From an uncultured Alphaproteobacteria bacterium (GTDB lineage: Bacteria > Pseudomonadota > Alphaproteobacteria > RF32 > CAG-239), in contig CALXTE010000006.1 of assembly GCA_944391345.1 (NCBI GenBank), positions 1 to 64,000 of the forward strand: 64,000 nucleotides of DNA, given 5' to 3'. Position 1 is the stretch's first letter. Every line of letters begins with the position of its first letter. The notes under the pieces are model-generated. The model saw only the letters and a program-made list of their open reading frames with translations. It searched no databases and was not told where the DNA came from. The position numbers were made by a program, and so were the translations under genes. Below are positions 54,091-63,557 of this stretch, piece by piece.

Positions 54091-54855
54091 TTAGCAAGCG
54101 CCAGAATTTTTGGCGATGTTAATAAAATCTTCTACTTTTAAGCTGGCGCCGCCGATTAATGCGCCGTCAACGTCTTCCAGCCCCAAAAGTTCTTTCGCAT
54201 TATTGGGTTTGACCGAGCCGCCGTACAAAATTCTCATGCGGTTAGCATTGCCTTTGCCCAGCTTCTTAGCCAGCGTTTTACGAATTGCGGCATGAACTTC
54301 TTCAACGTCTTTGGTGGTCGGAACTTTGCCGGTGCCGATTGCCCAGACCGGTTCATATGCAATAACGGTATTTTGCCAGGTGGCACTTTCGGGAACAGAA
54401 TCTAAAATTTGACGTGTGCAGACGTCAAGAGCTTTTCCGGCATCTCTTTCGGCCAAAGTTTCACCGACGCAGATAATGGCTTTAAGGCCTTGACCATAAG
54501 CAGCTTGAGCCTTAACATTAACCAACTCACTGCTTTCGCCATGATCGGCTCTTCTTTCAGAGTGCCCGAGAATGACATACTGGCATCCGCAATCTTTTAA
54601 CATTACCGGACTAATGTCACCGGTATGAGCGCCCTTCTCTGCGATGTGGCAATCTTGTGCGCCAAGAGCAACTTTTGAGCCTCTTAAAGCCTTTTTAACC
54701 GTGGTTAACAAAGTAAACGGCGGGCAGACCAAAAATTCGCATTGAGGTTTACCCATCTTTTTTACTTCTTCGGCAACACCTTTTGCAAGGGCTGCACCAT
54801 CCGCCAATAAGCCGTTCATCTTCCAATTTCCGGCAATAAGCATTTTTCTAGCCAT
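54091..54855 (-). CDS. tpiA: Triose-phosphate isomerase
   Basis: Glycolytic/gluconeogenic interconversion of dihydroxyacetone phosphate and glyceraldehyde-3-phosphate. 254 residues. Catalytic Lys in AGNWKMNG, His in GHSERR, Glu in AYEPVWAIGTG; phosphate-binding loops also intact. AGAAGG precedes the ATG used here; a longer frame begins 15 codons earlier without support. Lies 17 bases before secG and divergent from ppiD. Confidence 0.96.
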   Translation of the reverse strand: MARKMLIAGNWKMNGLLADGAALAKGVAEEVKKMGKPQCEFLVCPPFTLLTTVKKALRGSKVALGAQDCHIAEKGAHTGDISPVMLKDCGCQYVILGHSERRADHGESSELVNVKAQAAYGQGLKAIICVGETLAERDAGKALDVCTRQILDSVPESATWQNTVIAYEPVWAIGTGKVPTTKDVEEVHAAIRKTLAKKLGKGNANRMRILYGGSVKPNNAKELLGLEDVDGALIGGASLKVEDFINIAKNSGAC

Positions 54856-54968
54856 GTGTTTTTTCCTTCTTCTTTTATCTATGATTGTGTGTTCTATCAC
54901 ATCTTTTTTTTATTTTCCAGTAAAAAAATCGTTTGTTCTACTATATTTGTTGTGAACGCTTCTTTATT

Positions 54969-54997
54969 TTGTGTTGAAGATTGTTGCTTTTTATATT
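54969..54997 (+). promoter_or_regulatory. Candidate promoter of ppiD
   Basis: TTGTGT and TATATT separated by 17 bases, about 40 bases before the ppiD start. Confidence 0.35.
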
Positions 54998-55039
54998 AGA
55001 GTCTTTCCAGTTTATTTTATTGTATAGGATTTTAATGCC

Positions 55040-56905
55040 ATGATGAGCAAAATTAGAAAAATGCAAGACAGTTGGGTTGCTAAAAGTATTTTTATCCTTA
55101 CTGCGCTTAGCTTTATGTCGTTATTCGGAATTTCGGGTTATATTTACAGCGCCGGTCAGAATCGGACCGTTATTAAAGTCAACGATATTGAAATATCGCA
55201 AGGTGAAGTGTCTTTTATGTATGAAAAAGAGCTGGCCAATGCACGCAAGATGTTTGGCGATAACCTCGAAATTAATGACTCCATCAAAAATACTTTGCTT
55301 CTTGGAATTGTTCAACGTGAAGTTGCTGATGCCATTTTACAAACAACGGCTCAGGAAAATAATATTGTTATCGGAGATGATCTTATCCGTAAGATTATTT
55401 ATTCACAAAACGAATTTATGAATGCTCAAGGTCAATTTGACCGCAACCGCTTTAACTTGATGTTAGCCGCCACCGGTTGGAGCGAACAAGAATATATCCA
55501 AGCTTTGCGCTCTGATGTTTTGCGTCAAATGTTGGTGCAGAATCCGGTCAGAAGAATTGAGGTTCCGGCTTTTTTGACCGATTGGCTCGGAAAAATCGAA
55601 AATCAAAAACGCGTTTTCTCTTATGTTAAAATCATTCCGCAGAAGCTCACGATTACACGCAATATTTCTGATGATGAAGTCGAGCAATATTACAGCGACT
55701 TTGCCGAGAACTTTATGGCTCCCGAAAGACGCGATATTTCTTACTTTACGCTTTCGTCAGAAGATATTGCCGAGGCTTATAATCCTTCCCAAGAAGAAAT
55801 AAACACCTATTATCAGCAAAATATCTCTCTGTTTGAAACTCCGGAAAAGCGTGATGTTTTGCAGATGGTATTTGATTCTGAAGAAACGGCTCAGAAAGCC
55901 AGCAGCGAGTTGGATTCTGGTGCGGATTTCTTTGCCGTTGCGAAATCTTTGGCTCAGCAAACTTCTCAAGATACCAAGCTGGGGGCGGTTTCTAAAGATA
56001 TGTTGCTGGCTGATGTGGCTGATGATGTGTTCTCTGCCCCGCTTAATAAAGTTATCGGTCCGATTAAATCAGAATTCGGATGGCATATTTTTAAGGTAAC
56101 TTCCGTTACGCTGGCCGAAAAAATGAATCGCAAAGACGCTGACAAAAAAGCAGCCGAGGCTATCCGCAAAGAAAAGGCTTATGATACGGCTTATGAATTT
56201 GCAAATTTTATCGAAGACAAAATCGGCGCAGGTCAGAGCTTTGATCAGATTGCTAAAAATCTCGGAGTTAAAATTATATCCGTAAAAGGACTGGCTGAAG
56301 ACGGTTCTTATAATGGTTCTTCTTCAAAACTTTCTACAGATTTGGTTGACACGGCATTTTCTTATAATGTCGGAGAAGTCAGCCAAGTTATTGAAACAGA
56401 CACCGGTTATGCCGTTTTGACCGTTAATAACATTGTTGAATCTCATCTTTTGCCGCTTGAGGAAATTCGCCCTCAACTTGTTAAAATCTGGGAAAATAAC
56501 GAGCGCGACGCTCTTGCTCAAGAGATGATTAACGATATTACCTCTAATCTTGAAAACGGTGAAAAAATTTCTGATGTTGCCGCTCGTCTTGGACTAAAAC
56601 TCTATGCTTCAAAGCCAATCAAGAAGTCAGAGAGCTTTGAAATGATGCCGTCTTCTCAGATTGCAGAGTTGTTCCAAGAAGAGCCTGGTACCCCTCATCT
56701 TTTTGATAACGGCGAAGCTAAGATTATTGCCGTTACCTCTGAGGTGGTCAAAGATACTCACAAACTTACTCAGCAAGAAAAGGCCGATATCCGCAATAAA
56801 GTTCGCAATGAACTGGTTGCCGAAGCTGCTGAAACCTTAACCCAGAGTTATGCTCAGGACTATGATGTTCGGGTTAAGTATAAGCTCCTCGGCTTGGCTG
56901 ACTAG
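55040..56905 (+). CDS. ppiD: Periplasmic folding chaperone PpiD (SurA-like peptidyl-prolyl isomerase)
   Basis: 621 residues: N-terminal membrane anchor (IFILTALSFMSLFGISGYIY), SurA-type N-domain (VNDIEISQGEVSFMYEKEL, later EQEYIQALRSDVLRQML), a parvulin domain near 265-355 (VFDSEETAQKASSEL, FGWHIFKV) and a long C-terminal region. Assists outer-membrane and secreted proteins leaving SecYEG. Second ATG three bases later is equally possible. It is the only plus-strand gene in this part, divergent from tpiA as in other alphaproteobacteria, but the trpE that often follows is not present. Confidence 0.92.
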   Translation: MMSKIRKMQDSWVAKSIFILTALSFMSLFGISGYIYSAGQNRTVIKVNDIEISQGEVSFMYEKELANARKMFGDNLEINDSIKNTLLLGIVQREVADAILQTTAQENNIVIGDDLIRKIIYSQNEFMNAQGQFDRNRFNLMLAATGWSEQEYIQALRSDVLRQMLVQNPVRRIEVPAFLTDWLGKIENQKRVFSYVKIIPQKLTITRNISDDEVEQYYSDFAENFMAPERRDISYFTLSSEDIAEAYNPSQEEINTYYQQNISLFETPEKRDVLQMVFDSEETAQKASSELDSGADFFAVAKSLAQQTSQDTKLGAVSKDMLLADVADDVFSAPLNKVIGPIKSEFGWHIFKVTSVTLAEKMNRKDADKKAAEAIRKEKAYDTAYEFANFIEDKIGAGQSFDQIAKNLGVKIISVKGLAEDGSYNGSSSKLSTDLVDTAFSYNVGEVSQVIETDTGYAVLTVNNIVESHLLPLEEIRPQLVKIWENNERDALAQEMINDITSNLENGEKISDVAARLGLKLYASKPIKKSESFEMMPSSQIAELFQEEPGTPHLFDNGEAKIIAVTSEVVKDTHKLTQQEKADIRNKVRNELVAEAAETLTQSYAQDYDVRVKYKLLGLAD

Positions 56906-56923
56906 TTAAGTTGATATCGCTCT

Positions 56924-56960
56924 AATCCGCTTTTGAGATTTTCAAAGGCGGATTTTTTTT
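56924..56960 (+). terminator. Terminator of ppiD
   Basis: AATCCGC / GCGGATT outer stem with an inner TTGA/TCAA part, then eight T. Confidence 0.85.
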
Positions 56961-56970
56961 ATAACTTTCA

Positions 56971-57003
56971 AAAAAACAGCCCGAGAAAATCGGGCTGTTT
57001 TAG
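56971..57003 (-). terminator. Terminator of clpX
   Basis: AAAACAGCCCGA stem with a short loop; on the minus strand followed by seven T. Confidence 0.88.
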
Positions 57004-57019
57004 TTTTAGCTTATTGCTT

Positions 57020-58309
57020 TTATGCGCTGCGTTCTTTGGCTGTTTTTTCTTCTGAACTTTCTTCTCTTTTGCCGCGAACGAGCTTGGGTTCGGCGCCATC
57101 ATTGATGACTTTTTCATCAACAACAATCTCGACAACGTCTTTCATATCAGGAATTTCATACATAAGTTCCAGCAGATTGTCTTCCATAATGGCTCTTAAG
57201 CCACGTGCACCGGTTTTGCGCTCAATCGCTTTTTTGGCAATAGCGGTCAATGCGTCATCAGTAATGGTCAACTTGACGTTTTCCATTTCAAACATTGCCT
57301 TATACTGCTTAACCAAAGCATTTTTGGGTTCAGTCAAAACACGGACAAGGGCTTTTTCATCCAAATCATTCAATGTGGCAATAATCGGCAAACGTCCGAT
57401 GAATTCCGGTATCAAGCCATATTTGAGCAAATCTTCCGGCTGAACATCTTTCAAAATTTCGCCAACGCCTCTATCTTCCGGCGCCTCTACCTTTGCGCCG
57501 AATCCGATTGAGGTTTCGCTTCCGCGGTTTGCTACAATTTTTTCTAACCCCGAAAATGCACCACCGCAGATAAACAGAATATTAGTTGTATCAACATGCA
57601 AAAATTCTTGCTGGGGATGCTTTCTGCCCCCTTGTGGCGGAACATTGGCAACCGTTCCTTCAATGATTTTCAGCAAAGCCTGTTGAACGCCCTCGCCCGA
57701 CACGTCACGCGTGATTGACGGGCCGTCGGTCTTGCGGGTAATTTTATCAATTTCATCAATATAGACGATGCCTCTTTGAGCTTTTTCAATATCATAATTT
57801 GCGTTTTGTACTAATTTCAAAATGATATTTTCAACATCTTCACCAACGTAACCGGCTTCGGTTAAAGTTGTGGCATCCGAGATAGCAAACGGCACATCCA
57901 ATATTTTAGCCAAAGTCTGTGCCAACAAGGTTTTTCCGCTTCCGGTTGAGCCAATCAAAATGACATTTGACTTTTGGATATCAATGTCTTTATTAACCTT
58001 CTTGCTGTTTAATCTTTTATAGTGGTTATAAACAGCAACAGACAAAACCTTTTTGGCATATTCCTGACCGATGACGTATTGATCCAAAAACTCTTTTATT
58101 TTTGACGGCGTTGGTAGTTTATCCAATGAAGTTCCGCCCTCACCTTCTTCCATTTCACTGAGTTCATCGGCAACAATATTAATGCAGACTTCAATGCATT
58201 CGTCACAGATATAAACACCACGGCCGGCAACGAGCTTTTTAACCTCGTCTTGGCTTTTTCCGCAGAATGAGCAGCGCAAAGGTTCGTTGCTATCTTTTTT
58301 ATCACTCAT
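57020..58309 (-). CDS. clpX: ATP-dependent Clp protease ATP-binding subunit ClpX
   Basis: Hexameric unfoldase that feeds ClpP. 429 residues. Zinc-binding domain with Cys13, Cys16, Cys35 and Cys38; Walker A GSTGSGKT near 116, Walker [10 protein letters not shown], pore loop GYVGEDV, and the IGF-type ClpP-docking loop region [10 protein letters not shown]. The C-terminal extension is short and acidic. Follows clpP by ten bases and is then terminated; no lon gene follows. Confidence 0.97.
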   Translation of the reverse strand: MSDKKDSNEPLRCSFCGKSQDEVKKLVAGRGVYICDECIEVCINIVADELSEMEEGEGGTSLDKLPTPSKIKEFLDQYVIGQEYAKKVLSVAVYNHYKRLNSKKVNKDIDIQKSNVILIGSTGSGKTLLAQTLAKILDVPFAISDATTLTEAGYVGEDVENIILKLVQNANYDIEKAQRGIVYIDEIDKITRKTDGPSITRDVSGEGVQQALLKIIEGTVANVPPQGGRKHPQQEFLHVDTTNILFICGGAFSGLEKIVANRGSETSIGFGAKVEAPEDRGVGEILKDVQPEDLLKYGLIPEFIGRLPIIATLNDLDEKALVRVLTEPKNALVKQYKAMFEMENVKLTITDDALTAIAKKAIERKTGARGLRAIMEDNLLELMYEIPDMKDVVEIVVDEKVINDGAEPKLVRGKREESSEEKTAKERSA

Positions 58310-58319
58310 TGTCTATTCC

Positions 58320-58952
58320 TTATTTTTGAATTATTTCTTCACGACTGGTTACAATCTGGTCAATAAGCCCAAATTTTAAGGCCTCTTCCGGAGACATGAA
58401 ATTATCTCTATCCATGGCTTTTTCAATTACGCTCAACTTTTGGCCCGTATGTTTTACATATAAGTTATTCAAAGCTTTTTTCATCTTTAAAATTTCATTT
58501 GCCTGAATTTCAATATCAGAGGCTTTACCCTGAGCGCCGCCACTGGGCTGATGAATCATAATACGCGAATTTGGCAAGGCATTGCGTTTGCCTTTTTCTC
58601 CGGCAGTTAGCAGCAAAGAACCCATTGAGCAGGCCTGACCGATGCACAATGTGTTTACATCGCAGCGGATATATTGCATTGTATCATACATTGCCAATCC
58701 GGCCGTAACAACGCCGCCGGGAGAGTTAATATACATATAGACATCTTTTTTAGGATTTTCTGATTCCAAGAACAAAAGCTGTGCGCAGACCAAAGAAGAC
58801 ACTTCATCATTGACTTCTCCGGTCAAAAAAATGATTCTTTCTTTTAGCAGGCGAGAATAAATGTCAAAAGAACGTTCTCCGCGTGAGGTTTGTTCAATAA
58901 CCATCGGCACTAACGTATTGTCATATACTTCCAGAGCGCTTCTGTATCCCAT
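58320..58952 (-). CDS. clpP: ATP-dependent Clp protease proteolytic subunit ClpP
   Basis: Tetradecameric serine protease, 210 residues. Catalytic triad Ser109 (GQACSMGS), His134 (MIHQPSGG) and Asp183 (DRDNFMS). The [18 protein letters not shown]-terminal region is standard, and the short propeptide region precedes it. AAGGAC precedes the ATG. Heads the clpP-clpX unit. Trigger factor is not in the window. Confidence 0.97.
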   Translation of the reverse strand: MGYRSALEVYDNTLVPMVIEQTSRGERSFDIYSRLLKERIIFLTGEVNDEVSSLVCAQLLFLESENPKKDVYMYINSPGGVVTAGLAMYDTMQYIRCDVNTLCIGQACSMGSLLLTAGEKGKRNALPNSRIMIHQPSGGAQGKASDIEIQANEILKMKKALNNLYVKHTGQKLSVIEKAMDRDNFMSPEEALKFGLIDQIVTSREEIIQK

Positions 58953-59033
58953 GTTTTTTGTCCTTAATAAATTTAATTTTCGGTTTATTCTAACAGCAGT
59001 TATTCAATAAAGAGTTAACAATTTATCAAATTA

Positions 59034-59504
59034 TTAAAAATTTGCAAGTCTTTGTGCGATTAAATTTAGGGTTTCTGCAACCGGCTTGGTAAAGTCCAAA
59101 GTCAGGCCGTTTTGCAAGGTGCAACTTTTGCTGTTTTCATCAAAATGGCAGTATGGAGTTGAAAATCCGTTTCCGTAAATTCCGCTGTCATCAATTTGGA
59201 CATCTATCTTATTGTCTTTGCAATATTTTCCCTTAATAGTATTCCATAATTCTGCATCTACAAAAAATTTTTCGCCCTCTTTTTTGACTTTGCCCAATTT
59301 ATCATAATAATCATATATGGCAAAAATCTCGCTATATGGAATCTGCCATTTTTCTAATAAAGTTTTTACTTTTTCATAAGGGCCGCCGGTTATGATAAAG
59401 ATCTCCCACCCGATGGATATTGCAGCTGAGCAAAACTCCTTAAAATAATGCGGATTTGTATCAATCACGCCATGAAAATCCAGTCCAATTCTAATTTTTG
59501 ACAT
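59034..59504 (-). CDS. HAD-superfamily-like protein with altered motif I
   Basis: 156 residues. Motif I reads GLDFHGVID: the first Asp of a HAD nucleophile is there, but the second, normally the general acid/base Asp, is His. Motif II is IITGG and motif IV may be VQIDDSG. It could be a HAD enzyme with changed chemistry or a non-catalytic relative. The ATG chosen has GGAAG upstream; a TTG five codons earlier is less likely. Overlaps the 3' end of the AsmA-like gene by 14 bases. Confidence 0.7.
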   Translation of the reverse strand: MSKIRIGLDFHGVIDTNPHYFKEFCSAAISIGWEIFIITGGPYEKVKTLLEKWQIPYSEIFAIYDYYDKLGKVKKEGEKFFVDAELWNTIKGKYCKDNKIDVQIDDSGIYGNGFSTPYCHFDENSKSCTLQNGLTLDFTKPVAETLNLIAQRLANF

Positions 59505-62500
59505 TGTCTTGGCTTCCAAATAATGAAGAAAACAAGTCTTTCAAAGACCCTGGGCTTAATGCCGACAGCGGGTTTATACTGACTTTTACATCGTCAGGTT
59601 TTCCTTTGATAGAATAATTGGCTGCAAATACGGTTCCGTCTTTGCCGGCTAACAAATTGCCGACCAGAGGAATGCTACCTAAAAAGCTGTTAATGCTATA
59701 AGCCGGCGCGATAACGCCTTTGCCGCTGACTTCTTCTTTGCCCCAGTTATACTCGCCGGTCATGGTGATGCCCAAAACATTACCAAATGCGCGCGCGTCT
59801 GTGACGCTCAATACCTTATTTTTATATTCAAAAGGCGCATCCAAATGAGAAAAAGCTATTCCCTCACCTGATAACATTCCGACGATACCGGTCAAAGAGG
59901 CCATGCTCAAAACTTTTGCCAAAACCGGCGTGTTATGCAGATTAAAGTCTCTGATTGAGGCATGACCGATAAACTTTTTATCAGCGCCTTTTTTGGCTTC
60001 AATCTTTAAGTTTCCGCCGCTGATATCATCGTATATTCTCAATACCTTAAAAGTGCTGCCGGCGTTATTACTTGTGATTGACAGGTAATATTCATTATTG
60101 GGTTTGGGAACATAGTCAGCTTTTAGTTTGACTTCCTTACTATTTCCATAATTTCCTATCATATGAAGCTCGTGCAGACCGATGCCTTTTCTGACTTTTG
60201 CGGTGCCGGCAAAGCTGCTGATAGATACAAATTTGTTGGTCCACAAGCGATTAACCGCAATATTTATATCTGTATCCGTGATATTCTCAAGCTCTAATTC
60301 TTCTTGTTCTTCCTGTTTTTTCTCGTCTTGAACGGCTTTTTTCTTGCTGTCGGCTTCGCGGCGCTCAAAAAACTCGGCCAAATCATAGCTGTTTCCGGAT
60401 ACATTGACTTTTATCAACGGTTTTTTGTTTTCTTCGGCCCATTCTATTTTTGCACGTGCATTTGTTTTGGGACCTTTTATGGTATCAATATCAATTATTT
60501 TTATACTTCCGGATTTATCAAGTTCAATTTTTCCGCTCAAATTAAAGTCCGGCTTTGACAACGAAAATGACGGTATTCCGCTGAGTTTATTACCGTTAAC
60601 CTCAATTTCGGCCATAATATTTCCGTCTGAGCCAGATAATTTTCTAAAGCCCAAAAACGAGTAATCAATAGCGGCATTTTTTATATCGGCATTCATATCT
60701 ATTTTTGTTTTTTTATCATCTGATATGCTGATTTGGGCAGCAACATCGGCATAGCCTTCAATATAAGGCGGATTTATATATTCAATTTTATCCAGGCCTA
60801 ATTTTTTCTTGACTTTATCATCTAGCTTAAAGCTGATGTCATATTTTGTTTTTTCAGCCTTTTGTTTGAAGTTTTCATTCCACTCAAAGGTCAACGGAAT
60901 GCCATCTATTTCTGCGGCACCGCTTAGCAAAAGCTCGTTATTATTTACACTTAATTCCAGCGCCTGAGACGTTAAATTTTTTCCGTCAATAACGTCTTTC
61001 ATCGTGACATTGGTCAAAGTGGCTTTGACATCGGCTTTGACCTCATCTGAGGCTAAATCTTCTTTTAATTCTAAATCAAGTTTGACGGTGGTTGAGGCCT
61101 CACCGCTCAATCTGTCTGCCGGAATTTTCATGTCTTTTACAAAATTTAGCGGCGGATTATCAATTAGCCTCAAAGCATCAGTTACGGAAGATTCGGTTTT
61201 TAGCTCAATATCGGCATAATTATTATATTTATCCAAATCATACAGTCGGACATAACCACCGGTTAAAATTACGCCGTCTGATTTTCCCTTATCAATATTA
61301 ATCTTGATACTGCTTGAATCAAACAAAGCCTCGCCATAGACATTGGTTATGAGCGGCATGGTGTTAATGTATCTTACCGATAAATCCTCGGCATAGACTT
61401 TTCCCTTCAAGTCTTTGAAAACAACTGTTTTTTTCTTTTTGTCGTATCCAAAATCAAAACGAAACTCGCCGTCTTTGGCGTTGCCGACAAATAAGCTGTC
61501 TTCACACCATTTCCATGCGCTTTCGCCAATATATCTCGGCCAATACTTTGGTAAGTCATCAAACTTTAGGTTCTTAATATTGGCGGTTATGGCGGCTTTG
61601 ATGTCTTTTAGAGAATCTTCCAAAATATAATTTTTTAATCCGCTGACCTCAAAGCCAAGGGTCATCTTTTGTCCGCCTAAGTCAAATTCTGCTCCAGATA
61701 CTTTCAATTGGTTTAATCCGCCTTCTATGGTTCCGTCCAAGGTAAAAGACGAAATATCATATTTAAACGCCTCGTCTGAGGTAAACATGATATTTCCCTG
61801 TCCACCTTCTAGCTGTATTTTTATGCTTTTTACGGCTGTATCAAGCAGATCAATTATCTTTTGGCGCTCATTCATTATTCCTTTTAAGGCGATATTGGTT
61901 TCAATAGAACCGCTTAAAGGCAAATTTATTTGATAAAGCTCTTTTCTTTGTTTTTCTTCAACAAAGCTGTTGACTATATCTGCCGGAATGATGTCTGAAA
62001 AATAACTTTTGAGGTTCAAATCCTTTTTGTCATTATCAAATGCGGCTTCTATCCCGACGGAAGACGTGTTACCATTCATCGTAAACAAGGCATTTGCATC
62101 GGTATAAATATGGCTGCTTCCACGCTCAAAATTATAGTTTACGTCGTTTAGCGTCCACTTACGGCCTAAGTCAACTTCATGAAATTCAAAGCTTGCATTT
62201 TTTATGGCGATTTCATTGATATAATTTTCTACAAAATATTTATCTCCCGAATTATATCTTTCTAAAAAATCTTCCAATAAGTTGAAATAATATTCGATTT
62301 TCTTTTTATTAGCCTCATTGGTTTTTCCGGCCTCTATTCCATAACTGGTAAAGGCATAGATATTCGGCGAATCGACCTCAATGGCACTCGGGGCAATAAT
62401 ACCACGAAGCAAGGCTCTTAAACTAAAGGATACGGAAGTGCGCGGCGCATTAATCACAAAGCTGTCATCGGCCTTTTTATAAACTATATTATTGGCAATA

Positions 62501-62730
62501 ATTTTTATCGGCTGAATGGAGCGGACCAACTCTATGTTTACGGAATCCAGTGATACCTGATAATCTTCACTGCCGTTTAAGGCCTGTATAATATAAGGTT
62601 TCAAAAAAGGTACGGCTATCGGGCCTTTATATAAATGCCAGACAAAGAACAAAAATAAGCTGAGAAAGATTACGCCAAAGTAATCTAACAGCTTATATTT
62701 TTTATATTTTTTAACCGTTTCTTTTGCCAT
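59491..62730 (-). CDS. Large AsmA-like protein (DUF3971/YhdP type)
   Basis: 1079 residues: an N-terminal helix (YFGVIFLSLFLFFVWHLY) then a very long periplasmic region of repeated beta strands, with FKDLKGKVYAEDLSVRY typical of DUF3971 and VLSMASLTGIVGMLSGEGIAFSHLDAPF, MTGEYNWGKEEVSGKG near the C-terminus as in AsmA C-terminal domains. Such proteins form hydrophobic grooves that carry phospholipids from inner to outer membrane (YhdP, TamB, YdbH). Translation abuts the hydrolase stop (TAA-ATG). A polar linker rich in Glu lies near 790-815. Confidence 0.82.
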   Translation of the reverse strand: MAKETVKKYKKYKLLDYFGVIFLSLFLFFVWHLYKGPIAVPFLKPYIIQALNGSEDYQVSLDSVNIELVRSIQPIKIIANNIVYKKADDSFVINAPRTSVSFSLRALLRGIIAPSAIEVDSPNIYAFTSYGIEAGKTNEANKKKIEYYFNLLEDFLERYNSGDKYFVENYINEIAIKNASFEFHEVDLGRKWTLNDVNYNFERGSSHIYTDANALFTMNGNTSSVGIEAAFDNDKKDLNLKSYFSDIIPADIVNSFVEEKQRKELYQINLPLSGSIETNIALKGIMNERQKIIDLLDTAVKSIKIQLEGGQGNIMFTSDEAFKYDISSFTLDGTIEGGLNQLKVSGAEFDLGGQKMTLGFEVSGLKNYILEDSLKDIKAAITANIKNLKFDDLPKYWPRYIGESAWKWCEDSLFVGNAKDGEFRFDFGYDKKKKTVVFKDLKGKVYAEDLSVRYINTMPLITNVYGEALFDSSSIKINIDKGKSDGVILTGGYVRLYDLDKYNNYADIELKTESSVTDALRLIDNPPLNFVKDMKIPADRLSGEASTTVKLDLELKEDLASDEVKADVKATLTNVTMKDVIDGKNLTSQALELSVNNNELLLSGAAEIDGIPLTFEWNENFKQKAEKTKYDISFKLDDKVKKKLGLDKIEYINPPYIEGYADVAAQISISDDKKTKIDMNADIKNAAIDYSFLGFRKLSGSDGNIMAEIEVNGNKLSGIPSFSLSKPDFNLSGKIELDKSGSIKIIDIDTIKGPKTNARAKIEWAEENKKPLIKVNVSGNSYDLAEFFERREADSKKKAVQDEKKQEEQEELELENITDTDINIAVNRLWTNKFVSISSFAGTAKVRKGIGLHELHMIGNYGNSKEVKLKADYVPKPNNEYYLSITSNNAGSTFKVLRIYDDISGGNLKIEAKKGADKKFIGHASIRDFNLHNTPVLAKVLSMASLTGIVGMLSGEGIAFSHLDAPFEYKNKVLSVTDARAFGNVLGITMTGEYNWGKEEVSGKGVIAPAYSINSFLGSIPLVGNLLAGKDGTVFAANYSIKGKPDDVKVSINPLSALSPGSLKDLFSSLFGSQDNVKN

Positions 62731-63555
62731 TTATTTGTTCTTTAACCACTCTATAAGCTCGTTATAATTCTTTAGGTCATACAAATCGTTATGCCCACCT
62801 TCTTCATAGATAATTATATCTTTGGGATCCTGTGCCTCGGCATATAATCTTTTGGCCAAGATTATCGGCACAACCTTATCTCTTTCTCCGCCCATAATCA
62901 AAATCGGACTTTTTATTTCTTTTATTGAAGCAACATTGTCATATTTATCTTTAATAATCGTCTCCAACGGCAGCGGAACAAAGACAACCTCTTTAACCAC
63001 ATTCAAAAGGCTGTCAAACGGAACTTCCAGTACGACTGCTGCAAATTTTCCGTCTTTTTGGAGTTTTTCTGCCGTATTAACCGCCATATGAGAGCCAAGC
63101 GACATGCCGTAAATAATGATTTGGTTATTTTTCCAGCCTTGCTGATACAGATATTCTACCGCGGCTATGGCGTCTTGCTCCAACCCTGCTTGGGTTATTT
63201 TGCCTTTTACACCGCCAAAGCCTCTATATTCTCCGGCAAATATGCTGTATCCGGCATCAAGCAAAGGCACCAGCTTTTTATAAAATTTTTCGACATTATA
63301 AGAATTTCCATGCATAAAGGCGATGACCTTTTTGCTGCCTTTTTGCGGAACATACCAACCACTCAACTCTGTTCCGTCGGCCGCGCGGAATTTGACTTCT
63401 TTTATGTTATATCCATATTTTTCAATCGCTCTTGCGCTGTCTGAGGCCTGTTTATCCGGATTATAAAAGAAATACTGCGGATAGAAATATACCGTTGCAC
63501 AAAAAGCGATGTATAGTCCTATCACAATCCCAATAAACATAACCATTTTTTTCAT
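62731..63555 (-). CDS. Membrane-anchored alpha/beta hydrolase
   Basis: 274 residues with an N-terminal helix (MVMFIGIVIGLYIAFCATVYFY) and an alpha/beta-hydrolase domain: HGNSYNVEKFY (oxyanion region), nucleophile Ser in YGMSLGSHMAV, Asp in GGERDKVVP and His in GGHNDLYD, so the triad is complete. Similar in pattern to the BEM46/ABHD family. Substrate unknown. It begins two bases after the prfB stop and runs into the AsmA-like gene, so the three are one operon. Confidence 0.85.
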   Translation of the reverse strand: MKKMVMFIGIVIGLYIAFCATVYFYPQYFFYNPDKQASDSARAIEKYGYNIKEVKFRAADGTELSGWYVPQKGSKKVIAFMHGNSYNVEKFYKKLVPLLDAGYSIFAGEYRGFGGVKGKITQAGLEQDAIAAVEYLYQQGWKNNQIIIYGMSLGSHMAVNTAEKLQKDGKFAAVVLEVPFDSLLNVVKEVVFVPLPLETIIKDKYDNVASIKEIKSPILIMGGERDKVVPIILAKRLYAEAQDPKDIIIYEEGGHNDLYDLKNYNELIEWLKNK

Positions 63556-63557
63556 AC

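Noticed and set aside
57036..57443. A 135-codon frame opposite clpX.
   Set aside because: Inside conserved clpX and without start signals; Ser-rich translation is typical of antisense frames.
58952..59034. A heat-shock (RpoH-type) promoter ahead of clpP.
   Set aside because: A TTGAAT is present but no matching -10 element is at the needed distance.
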